A stretch of DNA of 11,265 nucleotides from Dimargaris cristalligena (GCA_027576995.1 JANBQC010000771.1:1-11265); one strand, 5' to 3'. Counted from the stretch's first letter, positions 1 through 8,855 are shown. The notes: a model not told the origin generated them from the sequence alone. Numbers and translations: made by a program.

Positions 1-10
1 TAAATGGCAA

Positions 11-32
11 CGGCCGACCACATAGTCGGCTG
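11..32. repeat. GC-rich inverted repeat (hairpin) at the left edge
   Basis: Arms CGGCCGAC (11-18) and GTCGGCTG (25-32) pair over 8 bp with one G-T wobble around the 6-base loop CACATA. It stands out in AT-rich surroundings. It may be the end of something cut by the window, or chance. Confidence 0.5.
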
Positions 33-453
33 GAAAACGTAATTATTATAGTGGCGTAACCGATTCCCATCCCCGTATGTGAAGGGCCGAGTCTGACTAT
101 AGGACAAAATACCCCATTTGCTATCGAGGGTAATACAGGCAAATAAGATATGGGTGAACTTCAACCCAACTGTATAAGATTTGACACAATATATGTATGG
201 GAGAATAACTTATGACCAGTAATATTTACCTCATCAAATGGATTTATTGTTATACAGCCTAGATGAGTTTCTGTCATATCGCCTGGCTATTTTTGTATTG
301 TATTCCGAATAGTTGAACAATTGTCGATTTATTTAGTAGCAAGGTACCTGTAATGGGCAAAGAAGGAGGAGCCCAGTAGTAGCAATCAATTGAATGCTAG
401 TAATACCGTGTGGTGGTTGGCATATTTAATGAATACTACTTGAATCGATGTGT

Positions 454-538
454 GGGGGGGCATCTCATAACTTTAATGCGACAGTTCTTGGGCGTAAATA
501 ATACTTATTAGTATTTTCGATAGGGATAACCCCCCCCC
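454..538. repeat. G7 and C9 tracts flanking a small hairpin
   Basis: A run of seven G (454-460) and a run of nine C (530-538) could pair. Between them, AATACT (500-505) and AGTATT (510-515) form a 6-bp stem with loop TATT. The three elements nest. Confidence 0.5.
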
Positions 539-715
539 TCCGTTGAAATCATAGGTTAAGTCCCTGTGGCCATTTATTGATTATTGTTGGCGACTACTGT
601 ATTTGTATATGGTAAAGGGTTGCTGCTATAGTGAGCACTGGCAAGTCAACCATTTAGTATCATTCTTCTAGTTAACCCTATTGACACTGTTGGAATTGGT
701 TCTCCCCTATTGGGT

Positions 716-733
716 AAAAGTCACATGACTTTT
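716..733. promoter_or_regulatory. 18-base palindrome with E-box-like centre
   Basis: Arms AAAAGTCA and TGACTTTT are perfectly complementary around a CA spacer. The centre GTCACATG (720-727) fits the RTCACRTG consensus known for yeast Cbf1-type bHLH factors. It lies about 340 bp upstream of the inferred start codon, so it could be an upstream activating site. Function is not shown by sequence alone. Confidence 0.3.
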
Positions 734-854
734 CCAGTGCTAACATAAAAATTCTACTAGTATAGTATGTATGTGTGGTGTGTATGGATCAAGGATGGCG
801 GTGATGGGTGGAAAATTGAATGGGACTTAAATCCTTACGCTTTACCAAAAAATG

Positions 855-910
855 TATAGAATATATACTATAAATGATAAATGGTAAAAAAAAAAGCAAA
901 AAATAATCGG
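855..910 (+). promoter_or_regulatory. Putative RRP5 core promoter: TATA-like box and poly(A) tract
   Basis: A TATAAAT element at 869-875 sits within a run of TA-rich sequence. It is followed by A10 at 886-895 and A6 at 898-903. A pyrimidine-rich stretch at about 955-1045 lies between this and ATG 1071, as expected for a transcription start region. Poly(dA) tracts commonly exclude nucleosomes in fungal promoters. The spacing to the ATG (about 200 nt) is plausible. AT-rich DNA produces such motifs easily, so this remains a suggestion. Confidence 0.35.
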
Positions 911-1070
911 TGTCGTCCAGCTAGTAGCAAACCACCCGACTTAAGCCAGTTTGCCCTATTTCCTTTCACTGAACTGATTCGCTTACTCTACGCCTGACTT
1001 TTATTTCTTGATTGGTTTTATCTTCGACACTATATTTGACCCTTTAAGTGGGATTCGTAGATTCTGAAAT

Positions 1071-4000
1071 ATGGTAAGTTTCCGCGGGCTATTGCATTGC
1101 TAGAGTAGGCCGAGAAAGCGGGGCATTCGCTGACCTCCATGGCCTCATTTCGTATATAACCCACCAATTTGTAACCCAACGTTGCTAACAACCTTATCCC
1201 TCCCGCATTGGCTCTTATGCTTCCCCACTCCCCGATACTGCATTCCCCACCTCACAGTCCAAGGCTTTTGATCGTTCCAAGCGCACCAGGGCCTTTGACA
1301 CACCAGCCGGGCCCCCAAAGAAGGCCCGCAATGGTCCGGAGGGTATGTCTAATAAAGAGTCTCGCAAGGCCGTGTTGACCCTCAAAAAGAAAAGCCGGAC
1401 AACCCTGGTCGACGCCGAAGGGAACTCGATTTATGACCAAAAGGCCGTCCAGCTATCGCGCGTGGATAAAACAACCGTCCAGGAAGGCGGCCTTATTCTA
1501 GCTACCGTATGGGATCTCGATGGTTCTGACCTAGTTATGGATCTGCCCAATGGTCTCGTCGGGCGCGTTCCGGCCAAGGAACTGCCCGACGGCCTCCTCG
1601 ATTTAGTCGAAACCTACACCAGACGAGGCGTGCCGTTCCAAGAGGCGTTGTTTGCCTTTTTGCGCCCCCTGCGGCATTACATGTGCCGCGTTACCAAGGG
1701 CGCCAAGAAATTCTTCTCCCGCGCGCCTCCGGCCAAGTGGGGGTCGAACGTGAATGTTCGGTCTACTAACGAGCCCGTGGTATTTCTTACCATGAAATTA
1801 GGCGATGTGAACCAAGACTTGACCATGGCCCATTTGACGTCGGGCATTCCCGTCTGGGGCGTGATCAAGTCTGTCGATGACGAGGAGTATAGCGTGGACC
1901 TGGGCCTAGATCAGCTCGGGACCTTGCGCTTCCAGGAGGCCAAATCCATTCCGGCGCCCAACCTACCGACATTCTCATCCGCGGCGGAGTCCTCGCCGGC
2001 CTTGCTACCCGTAGGCATGCCGGTCCAGCTTGTGGTCAAGCACGCTCTTCCGGAGCGCCAGATGCTCATCCTCGGGGCTCCACCAACCCCGGACACTCCC
2101 GTCTGCATACCCGCCCGCCCCGATTTGCATATCCAGGGCCTCCAGCCCGGGGCCGTCGTCAAGGCCCAAATTACCCGCACCCTACCCGATGGTCTGATGT
2201 GCAGCGTGTTCGGCCTGTTCCCCGCTATCATTTACTGGGCCGATATTGCGGTCCGGGAGCGTTGTGACAATGACTTTGTGGAACTGACCTTCCAAGTGGG
2301 CCAAGAAATTACGGCGGCCGTTTTCTACCGCCGGCTGACCACCAACGGCAACGACTTGTATTTATCGATGCTATCCCAATTCGTGACCGGCGAAACTCCC
2401 CCACATCTCCAGTGTATACCAAACGAAGATGCAAAGACCAACTTGCCGACCCAACTGCAATTCTATGCTTTGCAGCCCAAGTATGTCATTGGTACGGTCC
2501 AACGGATTCCCAATGGCTTCGGACTTCTTTACGGCACCAGCCCCCATTACCCCGGCGCTATTTGTTCCTTTGCCATCGGCCCCGAAGTACCCCGCCCGGC
2601 CCAGAATCTGCCCTTTGTCGACTGGGTCGAACGCGGCAGCCAGTGGATGGGGGTTCCCGTTTTTACCGACGCCTACAGCGGCATGGTACATATTCAAATA
2701 TTGCACCGCGCCACGCCGAACCATTTGCAGGCCTCGGCCGCTAACTTACCCCCCTTCCAAATCCCCACGCTGTTCAATTCAAACCGGTTGGCAAAAGTAC
2801 TCCGCCAATACTACAGGTTAGATAGACTCTACCAATCCGATCACGACAAGGCAAGTTTCCCCCCGGTCAGCATCGGCCGGTTTTCCGCCTATTTCGCCCA
2901 ATTGTTGACCACGGTCAGCTGCGCTAAACCCAACCCAGACGCAGCCTCGGACTCGGACTCAAACCAACACCATCTGAGCTACGTGACCGAAGTTCCGCTC
3001 CAAATGGCCGTGGGCGATCAAATCCCGGTCAAGGTGGTGCAGCGCACCCCCTGGCATGGCTTGGTCGTCGAAGCCAGTTCATCTACCCATCCCTGGGTTC
3101 GTGCCCGCTTCTACCTTGCGGCCCCCCACGTTGTGCATGCCAGCCGTTCCGATACCCTGTTACCCGGTGACCAGACCCTCGTCTGGGTGTGGAAATTGAA
3201 CCTGGCGACCTCCCAGCGCGATGGGTTGGACATCAATCCTTCGGAAATCACAGCCTTGCAGATAATGCCCGTGATTGTGACCCAGCACTCCGAGTTGTTT
3301 GGATCCCTGGAAACCAATGGCGCTTCTTCCCCCACCGAGGTACCCCGCACTGTATCATCCTACTCCCCCGGCCAGTCCGTCGTCGGTCTGGTCACCGATG
3401 TCAGCACCGAAGGAGTCCGAGTGACCTTGGCTAATGAAATTATTGGGTTTGCCCCGCTCGACAACCTGCCCAAAGGGTCCGGCGATTCGGCTCTAGAATC
3501 CCAGGGGAGCACTAAGGTGGGAGGAAAGTCAGGTGGCAAAGCCATCCCCGTTGTCCCTTCCAATTATCCGATCGGTTACGTGGTTCGGGGCCGTGTGGTC
3601 AGCCACGAAGCAGATCAGAATCAGGTGATCCTCTCCCTCGAGCGGCCCACCGCCACCCCTGTCACTACCACTATCGCCGGGGCTTCGGCGTTCCGTTCCA
3701 CTCCCGTCCAAGCCCCTCTAGACCCGGCCGTTTATCCCCCGAACAAGCTCGTCTCGGCCGTCGTGACCGGCCTGACCGCGGAAGGGTTCCATGTGGCGAT
3801 CGGGCCTGAATGTACCCCCGGTTGGCTTCCCAAATCCCTCGTGTCCCACACCATTGACCCGGCCCGGTCCATCGTGTGCGACCTCATCCAATTGGGGCAT
3901 ACTTTTGCGGAGTGCGTCCAGTGTGGTCTCACCCCCCTCCGGGACGCCGTGGTTCTCACAACCAACCCCCTATTTATTAACCTGGCTCGGCGGTCAGCCG

Positions 4001-7000
4001 ATTTGCCATCGGCGGCCGAGTTAAAGGAGGGGCCCTTTTACGTGGGGGTGGTGGCTGAAATTAAGGACGATCACCTCGTGGTGCGGGGGGCCAACCCTGC
4101 TTCGACCATCAGTATTGCCCGGGCCAATATTGCCACGATCCCTGCCAGCGAGACCAGCTGCGAATTGAGCAGATTCTTCCAATTAAATCAGAGCATTATC
4201 TTTACCGGCAAGTCTCAAACGGGCTCGTCCGACCACATCATTGAGCCGGTTGTGCCGCTCGTGGCTACTGGCGAAGGCAACACCGCCACCACCACCTCCG
4301 ATCCCCTACTGAGGAGCCTGAAGGCCCACTCGTACGGTCTTACTCTCGCGCGGGCCCTCGATTCGAACCAAGAGACCCGCCGGGCCCATGTTCACTTGGT
4401 GGGCCAGGTCATTTTGACCCGAGTCATATCCCAGGTGGGTTCCGCCCTTGTGCTGAGCCCCGACCGGTCCAGCGAAGATGGCCAAGTTTATCTAGGCCCG
4501 AAAGAATGGGTGGTGTCGGCGATATCCCAAAAGGTATTCCGTCCCCGAACGCTCTTAACCGCGCGTATTCGGTTCATTGATCCGGTCGAGCGTAGGGTAT
4601 TGGTGGATATATCCAAAGAGAGTACCAAAACCGACGGGGGGGCCACGTACTTCCACCAATTATGGGAAAAGTCCGAGACGCAGCGCCTCTGGGAGCCCAC
4701 ACCAAAGCAGAAGCAGAAGCAGCCGCAGCAGCAAAAGAATCCGATCGATGAGCAGCTCCACCGCCTGTTCGAGAACCAACAGACGACCCGGGCCGTCATT
4801 CGCTATGTGGACCGGTCGAGTCGCCTCCTGGTGGTATCGTTGTTGGGGGGTTTGGGCTCGGGTTTAGAAGCCCGGTCCGTGTATGTGCCCATGCATGATT
4901 TCAACCGGTACGCGCCCCCGGAGTTGCTCAAGTTCACGATTGGGCACCCCGTCACCATTAAAATCGTAGCCGTGCCGTCGAAGTCCCGACCCGTCAATTA
5001 CCGTTTCGTCGGTCAATTAGAGGCTAATTCGGTGGCGGTGGCCTTGGGCCAGGCGAGCGGCGAACAACCCCTGCCCGAACCCTCGGTTTCGCAAACGGAT
5101 CAGATGGTGGGTATGCCAGAGCCGAAGGCCCCAACCCCGGCGGACAAGCAGCCAAAAGCAAAGACTCCAACCCCGGCCGACAAGCAAGAAGCGAAGGCCT
5201 CGACCGCGGCGGACCCAGCCCCAGCCTCTTCAGCTACTATTCCCCAGGGACCCCCTTCTGCCCTACCTGATTTACAGGAGGCGGATCTAGTCATTGGCCA
5301 GATCTACCAAGTGACGGTGAACGTCATGGAACGTAAACAGTTGACCGTGTCCATTGGCCCGTTCGTGCGGGGTGTGATCATGGCCTACCATACCACCGAT
5401 CTGTTACACAACTTGCCCCAAACGATGCCTGAGCAAATCGCCCAGGCCGCCGCCAACTCGGCCTTGGCCTCCGCGGCCTCTCCTTCGGAGGGCCCCGGCA
5501 CTTACGGTACGGGGGCCTCTGGTCCGACCACGACCGTGGCGCCCCACCTCAAATCCCCCCTGCGCGATTTCAAACCCAAAACGGTGATTTCCGCTAAACT
5601 CATGGGGGTTTTCGATAACCACCGGAATCAGAATTCTTTGGCGATTAGCCACCGCGACGGAGCGGGTCGACGAACTATCTACAACTTCTCTATTCGCCCC
5701 TCCGACTTGGCCGACTCGACCGCCCCAGCGGCGGTGCCCTCCTCCGTCGGGGATATCACCTCGCAAAAGGTTGGTGATTTAGTCGTTGGTATGGTTTCCA
5801 CCGATGCCGATTTGAACGTCGAGTTCGGACCCGGTAACCAGGTGAATCTGACCAACTACCGCTTCGATAGTCTGGGCGCGATTCAGATTCCAGTTGATAC
5901 TGCTGATGCATCGGCCGCTGCTGCTGCTCCGAGTGATACTAAGACCAAGGGCAAGGCCGGCGGAGGAAAAGGTAAGAACACCATGGTGCTGGGGTCCAAC
6001 GTCGTTTGTTTAGTGCGGGATCTGGTTCCCGTGAACGTCCCCAAGTGTAACCGCCGTACCGCTAGGAAGAGTGCCCCCAAGCCTGCGGACTCGGGAGTGG
6101 TGGCACTGGACGTCAGCGACGACGATGCCGCAGCGGTGGAGGAGGAGCCTGTCGACCCCCGTTTGGTGCCGGACTACGCCCCGGCCTTCACCCAGGGTAA
6201 TCTCGTCTCCCCCTTCCTGACCCGCGTCCCCGCCGGTGTTCATCTGGAGGGCCTGATCGTCGCCAAGAATCTGCTCAGTCTGGCGATCCAACTCAAAGGA
6301 CCCGCCGCCCGGGAATACGGTGTGGAAGGCCAGATTGTCAGTGTGCACAGCACCGAAAGCCGTAGCAACATCGAAGCCTCGCCTTTCCGAACCCTGTATG
6401 TGCGCAACATGTTGGAAGTCGTTACCTTCACCAGTGCGGTGGATCCCCAATTGTGTGAGGTATCCACGCGTCCCTCCCGCCTGGCCTCTGCCGACGGTAA
6501 AGCGAACGATTTCCCTACTGATGGGGCATCCGACATGGCCGAGGGAACTTTGGCGTACGGCTACGTCCTGGATACCACGGCTCACTATATCTACATTGCC
6601 CTGAGTCCGCAGATCCAGGCCCGATTCGCCATTGCGGATTCCAGCGAGCCCCGCCATTATAACGCCAAATTCTACCGCCGCGGCTGTGTGGTGGCCGTTC
6701 TGACCGGTCCCCGCCTGGGATCTAGCCTAACCTACCAGGTCAACGAACTACGCCGGGTCGAGATATTCTCCGATTTCATCAAGAATGGCTTTGTGCTCCA
6801 CGGTGAGGTGAGCAAGATCGACCGGGAAGCCAGCCCCAACACTGACGGTACCGACCAGGACGCCGCTACGGAAGGCACGATCACCGATGTACATATTCGC
6901 TTCCACCACTCTGTCATGAAAGGTGTGAGTCCGGTTCAGAAATACCCCATCGGGGGGAAATCTACCGCTGGCAAACGCCAGGTTCTCAAACCGGGTATGT

Positions 7001-8463
7001 TCGTGCGGGCCCGTATCGAGGCCCGGGAGACTAAGCCGCATAAACGGTTGATCGTTAGCATCATGTCTACCCACTCCAAGCCGCTGAACCATAGGTTCCT
7101 GTTCGAACAAAACCGGGAGACTGCGGCAGCGAAGCCGGCCGCCACCGCCGCCGGAACGAAGACCTCGAAGGTCATCAGTAAGCCCCGGTCGGATAAGAAC
7201 GACGCCAGTAGTGACAATGAGGATGAGGTGGCGAAGGCTACCCCAACTCCTGTTGCCAGTGCGAAGTCTGCCCCGGTCCGTCCCGCGGCCCCCATCCGGA
7301 ATGTGCCCACCGTGGTCAAAACAAAGCCCCTATCCGTTAAGAACGGTTTCACGTGGAGTGATGCCGAGTCTTCGGACGATGAAATGGCCGACGCCCACCA
7401 ATCCGCCGAGGAGCAATCGGAAGACGGGGCTACTGAAGCCAGCGATAACGACGACGATGACGATGGCGAGGCTGGGGATACGGCTATGGCCTGTGCCAGT
7501 CCCCCCAGAGCCACTTTCATGGATGAGGATGCTAGCGAGACTGATTCGGACAGTGAGGAGGCCGAAGTCGAGGTCGCCGCCTCGCAGCCGGCGTCTGTTT
7601 CCACGGCCACCGCCGCTAACGACGACCTTCCGGTTCCGGATATCACGGCCGAGTTAGATGGTAAAGCTCCGGCCGTCTCGGAGGACTTCGAGCGTCTCCT
7701 GCTCAGCTCTCCTGACTCCTCCTACCTGTGGATCAACTATATGGCCTTCCACCTCAAACTCTTCGAAGTCAGCAAAGCCCGCGGCATTGCCGAACGGGCC
7801 CTCAAGTCCATTAGTTTCCGCGAAAACCAGGAGAAGTTTAACATGTGGGTGGCCCTGCTCAATCTGGAGAACCAATTCGGGTCCCAGGCCGAGATGGACC
7901 TGGTTATTAACCGGGCGCTCCGGGTCAACGACCCCAAGGCGATCCTGATCCAACTGACGGGCATCTACGAACGGGCCCATAAATACGCCGCTTGCCAGGA
8001 GACCTACGAGCGTTTGCTGCGGGATTTCCGCGCCAGCTGTAAGGTCTGGACGCTCTACGGAGCCTACTGCATCCGGCGCCGCAATTTGGCCAAGGCCCGC
8101 GAATTACTCCAATCGTGTATCGACGCCCTCCCCAAGCGCAAACACGTGAAGGCTATTTCCCGGTTTGGTATCCTGGAATTCAAGGAAGGCGACGTGGAGC
8201 GGGGTCGCACGATTTTCGAAGGTATCATGGCGAATTACCCCAAACGTACCGACCTGTGGTCCGTCTATATTGACATGGAAACTAAGGGCGAGCATGTACT
8301 GAAGGCCCGCAATCTGTTCCGGCGCGTCACTACCCTGCCCCTCCCCTCGCGTACGATGAAATTCTTCTTCAAAAAGTGGCTAATGTTTGAAAAGGCCCAC
8401 GGGGATGAAGATACGGTGGAAGAGGTCAAACAGGTGGCCCTCAATTACGTCGAATCCCGGTAA
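1071..8463 (+). CDS. RRP5: Rrp5/PDCD11-like rRNA biogenesis protein, S1 domains plus HAT repeats (join 1071..1073,1258..8463)
   Basis: The product is a nucleolar pre-rRNA-binding factor. In yeast, Rrp5 is needed both for early cleavages giving 18S rRNA and for ITS1 processing towards 5.8S/25S. What I see is a 2402-residue protein with about 13-15 S1-like beta-barrel segments (residues 75-1938), an acidic Ser/Asp/Glu linker (about 1979-2130) and a HAT/TPR-like C-terminus (2143-2402). The C-terminus carries Rrp5 hallmarks such as EDFERLL, NYMAFHLKL, KARGIAERAL, MWVALLNLEN, FEGIMANYPKRTDLW and FFFKKWLMFE. The protein is much longer than yeast Rrp5 (1729 aa) or human PDCD11 (1871 aa); low-complexity insertions account for part of the excess. 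I chose ATG 1071 because the frame stays open upstream of ATG 1345 with no in-frame Met, and because a good intron (1074-1257) joins ATG 1071 to it in phase. An in-frame TGA at 1065-1067 bars a longer exon 1. The alternative start at 1345 gives 2372 aa. Family identity is near certain; the start is inferred. Confidence 0.95.
1074..1257 (+). other. Predicted spliceosomal intron directly after the start codon of RRP5
   Basis: The donor is a perfect GTAAGT at 1074-1079, immediately after an ATG at 1071-1073. A branch-point-like GCTAAC lies at 1184-1189 (branch A about 1188). It is followed by a C/T-rich stretch in which the first AG is the acceptor CTCACAG ending at 1257. The intron would be 184 nt and phase 0, and exon 2 begins TCC AAG GCT in the RRP5 frame. 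It contains an in-frame stop, TAA at 1186-1188, so the RRP5 frame could not simply extend upstream without splicing. The branch-to-acceptor distance of about 69 nt is longer than typical for fungi, which is the main weakness. No other intron is needed in the gene. Confidence 0.72.
1258..1344 (+). other. Extra N-terminal coding segment of RRP5 (residues 2-30), basic, NLS-like
   Basis: These 29 codons lie in frame upstream of ATG 1345 and have no stop. They encode a basic, Pro/Ala-containing segment with clusters such as RSKRTR and PPKKAR, which suits a nuclear/nucleolar protein. A second basic patch, LKKKSR, follows just after Met31. The third-position GC preference resembles the rest of the CDS. 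I therefore read the segment as coding and belonging to exon 2. If translation actually starts at 1345, it would be 5' UTR. Confidence 0.7.
1477..4035 (+). other. RRP5 S1 domains, N-terminal half (seven S1-like segments)
   Basis: Approximate residues in the 2402-aa model: S1-1 75-182, interrupted by a charged insert; S1-2 195-274 (SGIPVWGVIKSVDD, VDLGLDQLGTLRF); S1-3 293-373 (GLQPGAVVKAQITRTLPDGL); S1-4 403-485, degenerate; S1-5 583-662 (MAVGDQIPVKVVQRTPWHGL); S1-6 702-799 (YSPGQSVVGLVTDV ending VILSLERP); S1-7 828-913. By order and local similarity, the first four correspond to human PDCD11 S1-1 to S1-4. The segments at 583 and 702 look like human S1-7 and S1-8. The intervening residues 486-582 do not look like S1. 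In the family, the N-terminal S1 domains contribute to pre-rRNA contacts and large-subunit processing. Boundaries were judged by eye. Confidence 0.7.
4705..4734 (+). repeat. Coding microsatellite (AAGCAG)3 plus CAG codons: Lys/Gln linker in RRP5
   Basis: Three tandem AAGCAG units (4705-4722), then CCG CAG CAG CAA, encode KQKQKQPQQQ between two S1 segments. A purine-rich in-frame repeat of this sort usually forms a flexible, length-variable linker. Confidence 0.8.
5131..5217 (+). repeat. Coding tandem repeat, Pro/Lys/Ala linker in RRP5 (PTPADKQ units)
   Basis: A 36-base unit is repeated. PTPADKQ is encoded at 5131-5151 and again at 5167-5187 with only two base differences, and a decayed third unit (STAADP) follows at 5200-5217. 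It sits in a disordered Ala/Pro/Lys linker separating two S1 segments. Confidence 0.8.
5914..5928 (+). repeat. Short poly-Ala run (GCC followed by GCT x4) in RRP5
   Basis: Five consecutive Ala codons begin an insertion that continues with a Lys/Gly-rich stretch (KTKGKAGGGKGK, to about 5977). The insertion splits an S1 segment between its strands, so it is probably a surface loop. Confidence 0.75.
7189..7640 (+). other. Acidic Ser-rich linker of RRP5
   Basis: This linker of about 150 residues joins the S1 array to the HAT block. It contains repeated acidic clusters: SSDNEDE (from about 7210), SDAESSDDE (from about 7357), SDNDDDDDGE (7441-7470) and SETDSDSEEAE (from about 7534). Several Ser/Thr are followed by acid at +3, the pattern of casein kinase 2 sites. 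Acidic spacers at this place occur in Rrp5 homologues and in many nucleolar proteins. The complementary strand is open here only because of the composition. Confidence 0.75.
7681..8460 (+). other. C-terminal HAT/TPR-like repeat domain of RRP5
   Basis: About seven helical hairpins can be lined up, starting near LWINYMAFHLKL (7726), MWVALLNLENQF (7843), QLTGIYERAHKY (7951), VWTLYGAYCIRR (8044), SRFGILEFKEGD (8158), LWSVYIDMETKG (8254) and FFFKKWLMFEKAHG (8362). Each has an aromatic/Trp-Tyr helix followed by an ARxLFERA-type helix, typical of half-a-TPR repeats in RNA-processing factors. This is the best conserved part of the protein. In yeast the equivalent region is required for small-subunit rRNA maturation. 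The reading frame ends with VESR and TAA, about where yeast and human Rrp5 also end. Confidence 0.92.
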
Positions 8464-8524
8464 TTTTAGGGCGAGTAATGGGCGGCCACTCACGCATAGC
8501 CACTGTTCTCTTTAATTATTACAA

Positions 8525-8686
8525 TATATATAGACCTATTTTTGGATTTTGGATTTTACATTAAAATTAGTTATATGCGCTTTACTTATTTATTTCACCT
8601 ATTCTATATTCAGTTCGTTAGACGAACCCATTTGGATTTTTAACCGTCCACCATATATTGTTTCCCAAACCTTAATTTGCAATAAA
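8525..8686 (+). terminator. RRP5 3' end signals: TATATA element and AATAAA poly(A) signal
   Basis: After the TAA at 8461-8463, a TATATATA run at 8525-8532 resembles the yeast efficiency element. An exact AATAAA at 8681-8686 would put cleavage near 8700, giving a 3' UTR of about 230-240 nt. A second AATAAA occurs at 8785-8790 and could be used instead. The transition from GC-rich coding to AT-rich sequence is abrupt at the stop codon. Confidence 0.5.
8540..8557. repeat. TTTTGGA tandem repeat in the RRP5 3' UTR
   Basis: Period-7 repeat, TTTTGGA twice followed by TTTT, in the T-rich region just after the stop codon. GGATTTT recurs at 8634-8640. A small slippage repeat with no assigned function. 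Confidence 0.6.
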
Positions 8687-8855
8687 AGTATCACCAGCTT
8701 TGCTTAATAATGAAGATAATTAAATTCGATTCCTTTTGGGTCTCAGTTTCTGGGGGCTACCCTTTTTAATACTGGGAAGGGTTTAATAAATCTTTTAATC
8801 CGTTGGTTTGATGTCCTAGTTCTATAGTCATCGGCAAATGGTGAATTGCTGGGCA

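Larger units (their letters stand above)
1..854. other. Left intergenic region, no gene recognised
   Basis: AT-rich DNA with frequent stops in all frames and no protein I can recognise. It contains a GC-rich hairpin at the very edge (11-32), a G7/C9 tract pair (454-538) around a small hairpin, and an 18-base palindrome (716-733). A GATGAG motif at 262-267, the core of the yeast PAC ribosome-biogenesis element, is too far from the RRP5 start to weigh much. No tRNA or transposon signature was seen. Confidence 0.6.
4021..7065 (+). other. RRP5 S1 domains, C-terminal half (about seven or eight S1-like segments, several with insertions)
   Basis: Approximate residues: 923-1000 (GPFYVGVVAEIKDD, degenerate); 1044-1122 (LVGQVILTRVISQVG ending RVLVDISKES); 1176-1255 (TTRAVIRYVDRSSRLLVVSL); 1344-1467 (LVIGQIYQVTVNV), split by an Ala/Ser/Gly/Pro insert; 1503-1593 (KVGDLVVGMVSTD), split by an Ala and Gly/Lys insert; 1656-1743 (GVHLEGLIVAKNLLSL ending STRPSRL); 1761-1832 (EGTLAYGYVLDTT); 1840-1938 (NGFVLHGEVSKID ending RLIVSIMSTH), also with an insert. 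In yeast, the last S1 domains act with the HAT region in 18S production. Domain count is uncertain because several are weak. Confidence 0.65.

Noticed and set aside
1079..1090. TTTCCGCGGGCT, which could encode FPRA, resembling the FPRGG motif near the N-terminus of yeast and human Rrp5
   Set aside because: That frame has a TAG at 1058-1060 just upstream and soon stops downstream, with no splice route into the RRP5 frame. It overlaps the donor of the better-supported intron.
5972..6065. Internal GTAAGA with a later CTAG acceptor inside RRP5, as a second intron
   Set aside because: Removing 94 bases would shift the frame and destroy an S1 segment. The Lys/Gly-rich coding reading is continuous.
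6010..6657. Antisense ORF of 215 codons
   Set aside because: It lies wholly opposite RRP5 S1 domains and resembles no protein. It is a by-product of GC-rich codon bias.
6936..7646. Antisense ORF of 236 codons, Ser/Ala-rich
   Set aside because: It mirrors the acidic Asp/Glu linker of RRP5, and its low-complexity Ser/Ala composition follows from that.
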